From Paramecium pentaurelia (taxonomy: Eukaryota > Ciliophora > Oligohymenophorea > Peniculida > Parameciidae), in contig CAJJDO010000137.1 in the NCBI GenBank assembly GCA_905183005.1, forward strand, positions 93,315-157,314: a stretch of 64,000 nt of DNA. The letters are read 5' to 3'. Position 1 is the stretch's first letter. Every line of letters begins with the position of its first letter. Made by a program: the position numbers and the translations under genes. Below are positions 1 through 12,034 of this stretch, one piece after another. The notes under the pieces were generated by a model. The model had not been told where the DNA came from and did not search any database. It saw only the letters and a list, made by a program, of their open reading frames with translations.

Positions 1-2
1 GC

Positions 3-440
3 AGAAGTATTAAAGTCATTATTCTAAAAATAATTCAGATTTGCAATCTGAAATACGGTTTTAGAAATTATGTCATAGCTTTTCACAATACATCAGTGCA
101 CAAAAAATCTAATCTAACAAAAGATGTTTTACAATATGCGAATCACTTATATTTACCTTCTTATTTGCCATAGTTAAATCCTATATAATATATTTGGAGA
201 GAATTTAAAATAGATTTATCAAAAATAGATTTTAGAACCAGTATAAAATTAAATTAGGAAATCCATACTTGTTTTTGTAAAATAAAAAAAAAACATAAAC
301 ATTTATAATCACATTATGAATTAGCTTATAAAAGCATACAAAAATGCTTAAAGAAGTGTAATTTACGAATGAGGAGATTTGAATATCCATTAAATTTTAT
401 AATTTCATCATAAAAATTGAAATTTGGATTTTAAAATAAT
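3..440 (+). mobile_element. Degenerate Tc1/mariner (IS630-like) transposase, 3' part
   Basis: The frame is open from the window edge and has no start here, so only the C-terminal part of the catalytic domain is seen. It carries the family's terminal block, LPSYLPQLNPIQYIW at 153-197, matching the usual LPPYSPxLNPIExxW. Upstream is AFHNTSVHKK near 78-107, where the family has xxxDNxxxHKS. The second catalytic Asp is therefore His (84-86) and the final Glu is Gln (a TAA codon, one base from GAA). With two of three DDE residues gone the copy should be unable to transpose. TAA and TAG occur inside the frame, so it has lived under the ciliate code. The frame stays open past 440, but residues there look random. 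No terminal inverted repeat could be found. Confidence 0.72.
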
Positions 441-1227
441 AATTTTAGTAATTATTTCAATTTTATTGATATAAATTAAAAAAAATATTATTTTAACTTT
501 CATTTTTATAAGTCTGTGATAGTGTTTAACTTTATATAAATTTAAAAAGATATTAAAATTAATATCAAGTTGATAAAGTATAGTATAATTTAATAAACTT
601 TTATTAATATTGATATAAAATTATTTATTATTTTATTAATTTAATAATGATATGATCATTTAATTCACTTCACAAAATATAAAAGAGAAATTTTAATTTA
701 TGAATTTTTAAATTATAGGATATACTAGTTCACTTTGTATAATATATATTATTTTATGAATTTTATAAAGTATATACTTAAATTCTCCTGAAATATGATT
801 AAAGCTAAATTACTCATTAATATTATGAATAGATTTGTTCGATTCAATCCAATTATAAAATTAGAATGCAATAATATCTTAAAAAGTTTATTTTATATAA
901 GATTTATATTCTTCATAAAAATTGTTCTAATGTTTGTAATTATATCTGATGGAAATTAATTTAATACTTAAAGATAATTTACTAATCTGTTCTTTCTCTA
1001 TTTTATACATTAACCTTTGTTGATATATTTATAGTCAATAAATTAACATAATAGTTTATTTAATCATTAGAATGTTATAAAATGTATTTGTATAATCTCT
1101 ACTATTTAATTATTATTAAAATAATAATTTGAATAGTTTTTTGATAATTCATTTTAATATATGATGATTTAAAAAAAAGAAGAATTGTTTTTAAGAATAA
1201 TAAATAAGAAAAATGTAGAGTGATGAA
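441..1227. other. AT-rich non-coding stretch
   Basis: No convincing coding frame, RNA gene or repeat is visible. It separates the transposase remnant from the 3' end of the oxysterol-binding protein gene. Confidence 0.5.
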
Positions 1228-2868
1228 TCATTTTTTTAATTTTCTTAATTTAGCCTCTTATCTTTGTGCCATTTCTAAAGTATCTTTTTATTCTTGGGCT
1301 TCTAAGACTTAATTTCTTTTCAGACATCTTAGATCTAGTGATATATGAATAGTATATACCTTATCTAAATGAAGCATCGCTTTATAACAAAGGATTAGGT
1401 TTAAAAATCTTGCATTCATAGGGTCTAATATAATTGACATCCCAATATCTAACTTCTGCAAATTCAATATAACCCATATATGAGCCATAAATTTTGCATA
1501 CTTTTTTTCCTTTCTTTTTGATTTCTCCTTATAAATAATCAGTTGGTTTCCATGTAACACCATTTAATTCTACACAAGCAGTTATATCATTTTTTTTATC
1601 AACAAAATTGATTTTGCCTTTACATTCTACCTTCATTGGTCCCCAAAAGCTACCGCTATATTCTTCTCCAGCGAAATTATATTCAATAAGATCTCCACCT
1701 GGAAATGATAAATATCTTTTTCCTTTATTTTTTAATGATAATGAATTAAATCCTGCTTTCGCTTCATAATTATAATATCCATAAAATCTATAACTATTTT
1801 TAGGTCCAATTGTTAGAAAATAACTCACAGGTGGATGATGGGAAATTTATTCAGCATATGCTATTGTACCATCTTAATAAAATCCAGAAATAGTTTCTCC
1901 AAGAATAGGATTTAGAGGTTTTAGGAAAGAACAATTAATATAAAAGTTTCCTAATGTTGCACAAATAATGAGCTTTAACTATAAAAAATAGATAAATTTA
2001 ATACTCTTTCAATTGGATCCTTTTCTTGTGTAGCTCTATTAATATAAAGTGGAAATAAACAACTAGACATCAATACTTTCTCCAAAGCAGATTTAGGAAT
2101 CATAGCTTTGATAGGAAATGAAACTGTAGTGAGATTCAAATTTCCAGATAATATTTACCTACCTATTTAATTGATTATGTCTCTGCCTATAGCTCTTAAT
2201 GTTCTAATAAGTTTTTTGTTTCTGCATACTTTTCCTCCATCTTTATGGGCCAGGGTAGATCGAGATTCCTCTTTAGATTGCAATGGTTTAAAATTAGACA
2301 CCGCTTATAATATTAATGTTTCTGTATTGTCTGCATTATAATCATGAACTTCTCTTGCCCATTTGTAAATAGCTGCATTTTTAGCTTCTTCTTCTGACAT
2401 TTCTCTATCATCTTCATCATCCTCTTCTTGAATTGGTTCTTCTGCTATTTCTTCAAATTGCGATTTATCATTTTCATTGTTTTTTACTTCAGCTTATATT
2501 TAAGGATAATTAACAATGACACTTAGATCCTCCTAAAAGTCAATTTTCATCTCCTCTTACTACTGCAATTCTTATTTCATTTTCTATTATTTTTCAAGAA
2601 CCCTCATCACAAAAACTGTGAATGGTGTTTTTCCTACTACAAAAGATGGACAAATAGATGCTGATACATTTTCATCTTATACTTAATATCCCATTGAATG
2701 ATGTTTTTTCGGTCTATCATCTATTTCAGGAGCTACCTCTTGATGTTAAAAACCTCTAAAATGTCAAATTATAAATCATTACGCTCCATTCTAAGGATTT
2801 CCTGATTCAAATAGTTCCTATGTAGCTTTTGGATTTTATTTTTTTTTTTAAGATGAACAACAAAACAT
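1228..2868 (-). CDS. Oxysterol-binding protein-related protein (OSBP/ORP)
   Basis: Lipid-transfer protein of the OSBP/ORP family, expected to move sterols or PI4P between membranes. The model has 520 residues in four exons; introns are 2756-2782, 1979-2004 and 1335-1359 (27, 26 and 25 nt) and the spliced length is exactly 521 codons. The family signature EQISHHPPVS lies near residue 320, preceded by KPLNPILGE. Downstream blocks fit the lipid-binding barrel, ending in a typical charged tail (DASFRQDLRCLKRNQ...). The N-terminal 200 residues lack a recognisable PH domain and hold an acidic Glu/Asp stretch, so this is a short-type ORP. It starts MFCCSS, and the paired cysteines could be lipidated. 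The three junctions are well supported because the family motifs continue across them. Confidence 0.9.
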
Positions 2869-2910
2869 TTCTAATTATTTAATAATTTTATATATATGCC
2901 TCTATACTAA

Positions 2911-3165
2911 TCAGTCATTTAATAATATAAAGAGAGTTTATTATATCAGATTATCCATATTATATTCTCTAAATTTATTAATTATAAATGAAGATTAATG
3001 AATACTTCTAATTACTTCTTCTATCAAATAAACAGTTTCTTAAAATTCAAATTTACCTTAATTAATCCTATTTGTAGCAATGATTAATATTCCTTTCTCA
3101 ACCTTCTCCATTTTCTCAGTTTCTTCAAAATTAGATATATTAGATTTCTCTTTTTGTTGATACAT
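2911..3165 (-). pseudogene. YqgE/UPF0301-like fragment
   Basis: A short frame of 84 codons whose middle reads like the start of a YqgE/AlgH (UPF0301) domain: GILIIATNRINQGKFEFQET, followed by SFIINKFREYNMDNL, which parallels GxxIINxPTExxLxxL. The family is about 180 residues, so half the domain is missing. TGA comes soon after, only 43 bp before the OSBP start on the same strand. The frame is open further upstream but without an ATG. It could be a pseudogene, or a gene whose remaining exons I could not join. The family call rests on a short resemblance. Confidence 0.35.
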
Positions 3166-3776
3166 TTTCTATTTTTCTATCTTTAAATTGGGATCAACTA
3201 TATAGTGAGCTTATTTATTTTAGGAATTTATTTTAATCTTTTGGGAATTAGAACAATAAATTCATTTTAGTAATATTCGATAAATTACATTAATTTTCAA
3301 AATTAACATTTCTGTTATTTTTCTATTGATTTTGAATCATTTTTATTTTTCAATATTTTTAGATTGTTAATGCTATTAGAATCAAATTTTGTTAAACTTT
3401 AAAGAGTATAAATGAAGTATTAATCTATAAAATAGTTTTTGAAATAAGTAATTAGTATTTTTTGAAATATTGTCTAAGAATATTTATACTTAGTTTCATT
3501 TTAATTCTTCTATTTTCGACCTTATTATTATTTTGAGTAAATAATATAAGTACCAAGATCATTTTTTCAATCAACAATAGAAAATGATAAGCGCAATTTT
3601 GAATAAATGATTGCTTGGAAAAATAAAATTAGAAATTCAGATTTTTTATGATATTTAAACAATTCTGTGTATTTAAGATATTTTTTCATTTATTTTATTT
3701 AGGATCTAATCAATAATAATATAAAATTATATATAAATATTATCTATCTTTGATTTATGTTAATTCACTGTGCACT
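3166..3776. other. Intergenic region
   Basis: About 600 bp of AT-rich DNA without a supportable gene. It lies between the start side of the YqgE-like fragment and the 3' end of the pseudokinase-MORN gene. Confidence 0.45.
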
Positions 3777-6188
3777 TCACTACTTTTTACATGAATTTGA
3801 TAAATTACAACATAAATTTTTTAATTTATTCTAAATTGCTTTATATAATTGTGAACTTTCAATCTTTACTCTATATTTATCTTTGTAATAATAAACTTTC
3901 ACAGCTTCTTCAAAATAAAATTTTCCAATGCCTTCTTCGTAGTTTTAGTTTGGAGAAAGAGTATTGGGTTGAAATTTAAGATTAGGAAAAAATTAGATTT
4001 TAGAACCTTCTTCAATATGATCATCTGAAAATATTCCTTCCAGTTCCTTAAATTCATATTTGTATTAAAACTCTGTACTTAGTACTTTAAATTCTCCTTT
4101 TCCATCCTTTTTGCCATACTTCCAATCTCCATAGTATTAATAATTATTTTACAAGTCTATAATCTTACCTTTTCCATGATATTCATTGTTCATTAAATTT
4201 CCTGTATAAACTGATATCTTCTCAAAATTGTTTTATTTATAAGTAGTAACTTTAACATTTTGGCCATTTTTGAACATATCAAGAAGATTAACTTCTACTT
4301 CTTCATAATCTACAATTAAGCCTTTCTTTTTCGGGTTTACATTTTTACTAACTTTTGGTATATATTCAATAATTCTGCCTGTAAATTGAGTATCTTAAAT
4401 ATCTCCAATATATAATTATGTAATTTCTTTATTTAATCGAGCATTTTCCATTCTTTCTAAGTCAAAAAAATGCCAAAATTAATTTATACCCTACACTTTC
4501 GCAAAAATCATTTAATATTTGTTGATTTACTTTTCTTATTCATCTTCAAATTTCCACTTAAATTATTAATCGTTCTAATTCAGTAAAAATAACATTTAAT
4601 ATTCTATAAAGCGTTTTATGACTGGCATTTATCGAATTAGCTTTTCGAGAAAACTTTATTCAGTGTTTAGTTAGATAACTGGTGAATTTTTTTTAATTTA
4701 ATTAAATTAAAATGAACTTTCTGGGATTTTGTTTAAAATATCAATTTATTCTGAAATATAAGTATCAATTTAATTTTCATTAACTTTAAGATAATTTTAT
4801 AATAGGTAATATCCATCTTCTTTATCTAATTTAGAGAATTCATGATATTTCTTATTTTTGAGATAATCCGTAACTAATAAACCCTTAAGATGCTTTCCTT
4901 TTTTTTTCATATGAGCAAGAGTTGGTGTATCATTTATTTTAATTAAATAATCGTTTAGATTATCATGATTTAAATAATATAATAATCTAGGATCGAAATC
5001 AAAGATTTATTGTCTACCTATAAGATCTTTGACATAAATTTCAAGCTAAGGATTCATTTTTTATACTAAATTTTATCCTTAAAGTAAAGATCTAATTTCA
5101 GTTTAAGTTTAGTTACAAATAATTAATGATTAATTTTCATCATCAATAATAGTTGAATTTCTTTGATTATGCTATGGTTGACCATTGTCATTGTCATTGT
5201 CATTTTCTCTTTCTCTTTCTCTTTCTCTTTCTCTTTCTCTTTCCCTTTCTCTTTCTCTTTCTCTTTCTCTTTCTCTTTCTCTTTCTCTTTCTCTTTCCCT
5301 TTCTTGAATATTTTCAAAAATTTGTATTATAGAATTAAAATCTTTCTTTGATGGTAATTTTTTTTCAATAAAAATATCATTAAGAATTTATTTAATTTTC
5401 TCACAAGTATCTTTTCCATAAATATCTTAACAATCATCGATCCTTTTTAACTACTCTATCATATTATATTTTTTTGTTTTTTTATCATAAGTTTAGATTT
5501 AAAAATTTTTATATATTTTTTCTAAGGGTACAAATAATTCCAACATCATGATCCCTAAGGCATATAGATCATATTTTTGCTTCTTCTCTTCTGATATATT
5601 TTTTAAATGTTTCTCAATTAGGTCTTTATTTCCTAAATTATCTTTTATAAAAGTCAAAAAATTTTAAGTTAAATAAGGATATAAATATCTTTAACGATCA
5701 GTCTCATATTGTTGTTCATTACCATAATTTAAACTAGTAACATATTGAGAAGGATATGTATCTAAGTATCCAAAATTAATCAGATAAAATTTTTCCTGAT
5801 ACCATATAATATTGTATAATTTCAAGTTCATATGAATTAATTTTTATTCCTTTAGAATATTTGCCAAATCTATTAATTTATAAAAATAGAGTATTTTTTC
5901 AACTTTATTTGGTTCCTCTTATAAAATCTATAACAATGTTTTTGCCGAACTATCACATTTATATTTTACAGTAAATGGTTATCGACCATTTCCTTATTCT
6001 TATTCATTAGTGAATGTCTTTATTTCAAGTAAACGAATTTTTTCTTTATTGATCTACTTTAATGTTTTTTGTTTTTTTAATTCCCATGTTAGCTATTCTA
6101 ATTTACCTTTAAATTAAATATTGGATTCACAGTCATATGTAATAACCATAACATTTTCGTTATTTGGAAAAGAAATCTCACCTTTCAT
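3777..6188 (-). CDS. Pseudokinase - (Glu-Arg)n - MORN repeat protein
   Basis: Single-exon frame of 803 residues. The N-terminal third has a protein-kinase outline: a catalytic-loop equivalent IHMNLKLYNI, a DFG equivalent YLINFGYL, and a helix-F-like YDLYALGIMMLELF. HRD has become HMN and DFG has become NFG, so the Asp residues needed for catalysis and Mg2+ binding are lost, and no glycine loop or VAIK lysine is seen. A long run of alternating Glu-Arg and a short Asn-Asp repeat follow (DNA repeat 5183-5305). Near the C terminus are MORN-like repeats (YTGNLMNNEYHGKGK, YYGDWKYGKKDGKGEF), which in other proteins bind membranes or act as spacers. It probably works as a scaffold. It starts divergently from the histidine kinase gene. 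Confidence 0.8.
5183..5305. repeat. Hexanucleotide coding repeat (TTCTCT)n with adjoining (ATTGTC)n
   Basis: About 100 bp of near-perfect TTCTCT units, flanked by a few ATTGTC units, inside the pseudokinase-MORN gene. Because the unit is six bases, expansion keeps the frame and only changes the length of the Glu-Arg and Asn-Asp tracts. Two single-base variants (CCCTTT) interrupt it. Likely length-polymorphic. Confidence 0.9.
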
Positions 6189-6465
6189 ATATATATTAAT
6201 TATAATAATATGATATATAATATAATTTATATAATAGTAGAGATCTAATTAAATTTTATTATTCATTAATTATCTTTTGTTTTAAATTTCATATTAGGTG
6301 CATATATTCACTTGAGAAACGAATTAATTTATTTTAATTTGTAAATTAATAGATTAGTGTTGAATTAGATAAAGTATTATGGAAGATATATCTTATATTT
6401 CAATATATTTATAAAATATTTATAAAATATTATATATATATAAGAAATATAATTAATAACTCTAG
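6189..6465. promoter_or_regulatory. Divergent intergenic region
   Basis: 277 bp between the start codons of the pseudokinase-MORN gene (minus) and the histidine kinase gene (plus). It must contain both promoters. Very AT-rich with TA-dinucleotide runs; no motif can be named. Confidence 0.4.
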
Positions 6466-8908
6466 ATGTAGTATCTATTGTCGCTATCAAGAAATTTATA
6501 ATCTGAAAATGTTTTTTTGAATCCAACTCTAAATTTCAGAGATTAGAATGTTTAGAAAAGTTTTAAAACTTTCTAGAAAAAGTTAAATCAAAGTACAATG
6601 ATGTTAATAGAAACTTTTAAAATGTTTTTGGAATTAGCTTTGACTATTTCCTCAATAGTTTAGGATACTTAGTCAATATATTCATAAATCCTTATTGTTT
6701 TTCCATTATCAAGTTTGTTCCAAATATGGAGTATAAAGAAGAACTCAAAATGTAATGACTATTGGAAAATAATTCATGTTGTAGCACTTCATATCTTTTT
6801 AAGTTTTCATAGTAATTAGTTTCAAATTAATGGATATGTGCAACTATATTATATGTATATTACTTAAAGTTTAAACAATAAGAAATACTTAATTTGTTAC
6901 TTTGCAATAATGTAAATTACTTATATGTATTTCGATAATTGTTTTGATTGGATTCTTTTACCTTTTTAATGGATATTTATTTTAGCAATTGCTATCAGTA
7001 TATATTTGAGAGAGCGAAGAAAATTAGTTTATTTCTTTGAGAAATTTAACTTTAGCCATGATCTCTCATATTAAGAAGTAGTACTTAATCATAGTCTACA
7101 ATAAAATTTGTTTGTTATAAAGTTGAATTCTGATAGAAATTTGTAAGATTAATTTGAAGTACTATTTATTAATTAGGCTTGTAAAAAGGAGTTTGCTACT
7201 ATTGAAAATTTATATTAAAGAATTACATAAATAAATATTATTAATTGCAATGAGTCTAACATTTCTTAATGTAATTTTAAAATCAATTTAAGTTAAGAAC
7301 TACCTTAAAATAATTTAAAAGCATCCACAGGTGAATAAATTAATATTATTGATAAGCCTTATACATTAAATTAAATCCTTTATTAATATTTTAATAACTC
7401 TTAAAACAAAGAAATTTAAGAATGTTTCCCCTTAAAATTAACAGGATTAATGAGTAATCATCATCATTAAACATATGATATCTTAGTAACTCCATGTATA
7501 TGGAAACATCAAAGAAGTTATATAGTTTCTTTAATTGAGATAACAGATAGGATCAAAATATCTTAACTTGAGAAGTTGGATCAATATAAAGATAATGTAT
7601 TAGCTACAGTTAGTCATGATTTAAAGAATCCTATTTTTGTAGTTCAATCCATGATAACATTAGTATAGGATAGTTTATTTGAATTATCTGAAATGGAAAC
7701 AAATCCAGATATATTATAGAAAATATAATCTTGTTGTAATTATTTAGAGATGTGTTAAACAAATGTTCAAATTTTATAATCGTTTGTTAATGATTTATAA
7801 GATTTTGCTTAGATTAAATAATAGAAGTTAAAATTAGCAATTAGTTAGTTTGATATTATGTAATTAATTTAGGATGTTAAAAATGTATTTTAAATCTAAA
7901 TACAAAAGAAGAACTTATAATTAGATATTATTTCTAATCTAAATTCATCTTAATCTTTAAATAATGATCCTTTAAGAATTAAGCAAATTCTCTTTAATTT
8001 ACTTTCAAATGCAATAAAATTTACATCAAAAGGAAGAATATCAATTACTTTTTCTGATGATCCATAAAATATTTGTATATTTTCTTAAAATGTTAAAGAA
8101 TAGATTTAAACAAATAAATCAGTCGTTGATATTAATACTCTCTTAAAAAATCAATAAAGATTGATTCTATGTACAGTATCTGACAATGGTAGTGGTATGA
8201 GCCAAGAAATATAGAGAAGACTTTTCAGAAATTTTGCCACCTATGATAATGATAGCAACACAAATAAGTAGAGTATTAGTTTAAAATGTTAGAAATGGTG
8301 TTGGTTTAGGATTGATCATCTGTAAATAGTTGTGTGGTTACATAGGGCCATTATAGTACATTTATCTATAATCATAAGTTGGAGTTGGTTCAACATTTTA
8401 ATTCGTCATTTATAAAAATTATGATAAATAGCATCACTAATAATAAGATTAGTTTAGTGTCGATTCTATTGATTATGATATTTCAGCACATTCTCCATAT
8501 AAAAACATAATTAGTACCAATCATTTAACTCCATTGTATAAGATGATTAACAAAAGAGATTAATTATAAGTTCTAATTGTTGATGATGAGTCATTTAATA
8601 ATATGTTACTTAAAATATAATTATCAAAAATAGGAATTAACAAAGTTGATACTGCTTTTGGAGGAAAGGAAGCAATCAATATGATAATAACTTAATGTTA
8701 TGACATTGTATTTTTGGATTTCAATATGCCTGGAATGAATGGATTATAATGTATTAAAGAAATAAAACGGATTAATCCAGAGATAAAGATTTATATGTTG
8801 ACTGCTTTCAATGATATGAAGACTTAAAAAAATTGTCTTAGTGCTGGTGCAGACAAAATTCTATAAAAACCACCAACCTCTTAAGATCTTGAACTATTGT
8901 TTATTTGA
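6466..8908 (+). CDS. Hybrid sensor histidine kinase with C-terminal receiver
   Basis: Two-component phosphorelay protein of 805 residues; one 25-nt intron at 8268-8292. The first 200 residues contain several hydrophobic, Phe-rich segments, likely transmembrane helices. The H-box TVSHDLKNP places the phospho-acceptor at His384. The N-box region (LLSNAIKFTSKG), the G1 box (SDNGSGMS, near residue 572) and the G2 box (GVGLGLIICKQL, just after the intron) form an ATPase domain. A receiver domain ends the protein: IVDDES acidic pair, phospho-acceptor Asp743 in FLDFNMPGMNG, then LTAF and a terminal lysine (QKPP). All catalytic residues are present, so an active hybrid kinase is expected. The upstream-most ATG in the open frame was used. 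Introns and TAA/TAG glutamines exclude bacterial contamination. Confidence 0.9.
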
Positions 8909-9063
8909 TTATATGACAATTATATATATATATATACTTAATAAACAGATTTCAAATAAAAGATAAAATTAAAAATATTTGATAAATAGAAATATAATGA
9001 TATCAAATTTATATACGTGTAGGGTGATTAGAAAATATTTATATTTATAAAAATAAATTATCT

Positions 9064-10928
9064 ATGGATCCAGTTTAATAGACAGAAGTGAAAAATGAAG
9101 AGAATAAACCTAATTAGAGTAGAGGGGAAAATAGAAAACGAGAACCTAAACAAAAATAATAATAGGTTCAATATATTGTAAAAGGAGAGGAAGGTTAGAA
9201 TTAATTGCAAAATATTTTAGCTTAAAAAGAAGGAGAAAAAGATAATTAAGATAAGAATTAAGAAAAATAATAAAAGAAGAATAGAAGAGAAGATAGAAAA
9301 AGACCTGAATTTGATTGGGATAAAACTAAGATTACGATTGATACAAAAGTACCTGAATTACCTGCTCATCCTCCTTAAAAACCAAATAAAGAAGAGCATT
9401 ATAAATAATTAGATAAAATTGATGAAGAAATAAGAAAATAATGGAATCATTTTGTATTGAATCATAAATTATATTTAGAATGATTTTGTTAAAAATGTTA
9501 AGGAATAATAATAAAAGGCAAAACAAGGAAATCAATAAAAGTTGTAGAATGAAGTGAAACCATTAGGATAAGTGATTGGAGACAAAATTAAATTGGTTAC
9601 TGAAAAATAAGGAGAACTAAAGAAAATGAAGAATGAAAATGATGAAATAAAAGAATAAATTAATAGACTTTTCAATTAAGCTTAAGAATATCGTTAAAAG
9701 ATGAAGAGTTTAGATAATCCAGATAAAATAATTGATGAATTAGCAAGATTAAAAGAATCATTATAACAAGATAAATTAAGTGCTAATGAAGAAAAAAGAA
9801 TAGTTTAATAAGTAAGTGCTTTAGAAAGATCACTTCCATATATTGAACCACTTTAACAATTAGAAAAGGAAATGAAGATATTAAGGACAAAATCATCTGC
9901 TATTGGAAAAGTTATGAATACAGTATATAATAGTATTCAAGAATTAAATGAAGAAATTAATTAATATAAATAAGATTATGAAAAATTAAAGGATAGTACC
10001 AAAGATTCAGTTGTCAATAAAGCTAATCCATTAATTGATAATGAAAGATAAAATATTGAGGCAAAAGTTTAAGAGTTGAAAGATAGAAAAGAAAAATTGA
10101 AAAGAGATTACAATTTGGCTTGGGATAAATATGAAGATAATGAAGACTTGTAAAGATATAGAGAATGGCTCTTAAAACAAATTAATTGGATGAAGAGAGA
10201 TGCAGAAAAAAAAAAGAAGGAAGAAGAAAGAAAGAAAAGAGAAGAAGCAAGGGCTAAAAGAGAAGCTGAATAAGAAGCTGCTGAAAAAGAAGAAGCAGAA
10301 GCTAGAGCTAAAGAATTAGAAAATATTAATCCATTCCAATATTAACTTGGTAATTTATTATATTCTAATATATAGATCTTTGTGATACTTTAATTACTTA
10401 TTGCAATAAACTCAAACCAAATGCTGCATAATAATAAGCATAATAATAATAACAATAAATAGATGTTGAATAAGTATTAAAGAGTGATGAATGGAAAAAA
10501 GAAAAATGTACAGTTATTAAGAAAGATAATCAAGATGATTTATACAATTTTACTTAATTGAAATCAAAGAAGAAGAATAAAGTATTTAATATTATTAATT
10601 TAAGTAATAATAATAATAAAAATAAACAAAAGTAGAAAATAATTCTGATAAACCAGAACTATTATAACATGATTTATAAACTCTTTAATTCTTTGATGCT
10701 ATTAAAGTGGGTACTCCATTTTATATAAGTGAAATTGATAAAGTTATAAAAAGTATTTAAGAAAGAAAGGATTATTATTTAAATAAAGAAAACTGGTCTA
10801 AAAAGGAAAGTCAAGAAGAATAAGTTAATTAAGAAGTATATATATATATTTAAATAAAAATTTAGAATCCAAAATAAAAGAAATAATAAACCACTTCAAA
10901 TCAAGATGAATTTCCAGCTTTATAATGA
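9064..10928 (+). CDS. BFR1-like coiled-coil RNA/polysome-associated protein
   Basis: 593 residues with introns 9454-9478, 10350-10375 and 10604-10635. Long charged coiled coils fill the middle. The match to the Bfr1 family (a yeast ER- and polysome-associated mRNP protein) is seen in a basic start KNRREDRKRPEFDWDKTKI, the SANEEKRIVQQVSALERSLP block that the family shares as an EEKxLxxEIxxL motif, and an NPF...LCDTLITYCNKLKP segment near residue 410 that several homologues carry. A Gln-rich stretch and a low-complexity C-terminal region follow. The third intron (32 nt, ending GTAG) is the least certain, but without it the frame breaks. Function is inferred from the family only. Confidence 0.72.
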
Positions 10929-10999
10929 AATAAATTTATATTAAAAATAAATTTCATTTTTTGTTTAATCAATTTATTTTAAAGAAAGTTTTATATTAA

Positions 11000-11973
11000 T
11001 CATTCATTTATTTATTTTTTAAGATTATTTTTCAGTTCATTTAAAATATTCTTAAGCTAATTTATGTTGTTGGTTTTGAAATTCATCTAATTCATTTTAT
11101 TATGAAAATATTAAAATTATTCCTTTATATTATCATATTATTTTTGATTATCATTTTCTATTTTAATTAGATCTGAGATATTCTATAAATATATTTAAAT
11201 TAATAATACTTTTTCAAAAAGTGTTATGTATTCCTCTAAGTTAAATTTTATTACATTATTTGGCTATTCTAAGAGATTAATTCTTTCTTCTTCATAAGCA
11301 ATAATTTAATTATTCTAATCATTCACTTTATATTCTAAATCTTTGATATTTTATTCAAGGTTCTAAATTTTTTATAAATAAGTTTAGTTAATTTACTTTA
11401 ATCTTTCATTTTCCTTAATATATGATTTTTCCTAATTAAAAATAATAAAACTACTATGTTTTCAATAAAGGATGTACTTTAATCATTTTAACATACATCT
11501 TTGTATTTTTTTTTCCAATCTTCAATTTCATTAGTTTAATGATCTATTACAGATTCTAATCTCTCTACTCTCTATTTTATAACATTAAAATTTGTATTTG
11601 TAATTTAATCTAATAATTCTTATTTTTCTCTTGTTAATTTAGAAACCAAATCAGAAAGTTTTTTATTTTCTTACATATAATGTTTAAGTTAAATTTCAAT
11701 TTAGCTTGAAGATTAATCAATTCTAAAATTTACATTTTCCTTATTAATTTATGGACTATCTTATGTCATTATCCTTTTAGAATTATTTGATCTAAAACTA
11801 TTTTCAGTAGGTTAGGAAGAGACATTTAGCATTTTGACATTCTTTAAAATATTATATTTTTGAGGTGTAGAGGGAGTTAATTCTGTAAAAATTGGTTATT
11901 AAATTGGTTTATGTTATAGAGAGTTTTAGAGTAATGATGAATAAGTTTTAATTTTAGGAGTGGATGCAAACAT
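11000..11973 (-). CDS. Coiled-coil protein of unknown function
   Basis: 316 residues with one 23-nt intron at 11432-11454. A second stretch, 11183-11209 (27 nt, GTA...TAG, extremely AT-rich), looks like another intron; removing it keeps the frame and shortens the protein by nine residues. The first 100 residues are Ser/Thr/Pro-rich and probably disordered. From about residue 120 the sequence is a continuous heptad-like coiled coil (Leu/Ile with Glu/Lys/Asn/Gln). No known domain. It converges on the BFR1-like gene with a 71-bp gap. Confidence 0.75.
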
Positions 11974-12034
11974 TGTAGCTGTTAAATTATAAATATATAA
12001 TATTTAGGATTTTATATATATATATAAATATATA

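Noticed and set aside
5123..5317. Lys-Glu repeat frame on the minus strand and a Phe-Ser repeat frame on the plus strand over the hexamer tract
   Set aside because: Both are other-frame readings of the repeat; the long minus-strand gene reads it as Glu-Arg.
11183..11209. Certain intron in the coiled-coil gene
   Set aside because: It looks like an intron but is a multiple of three without an in-frame TGA, so the sequence cannot decide.
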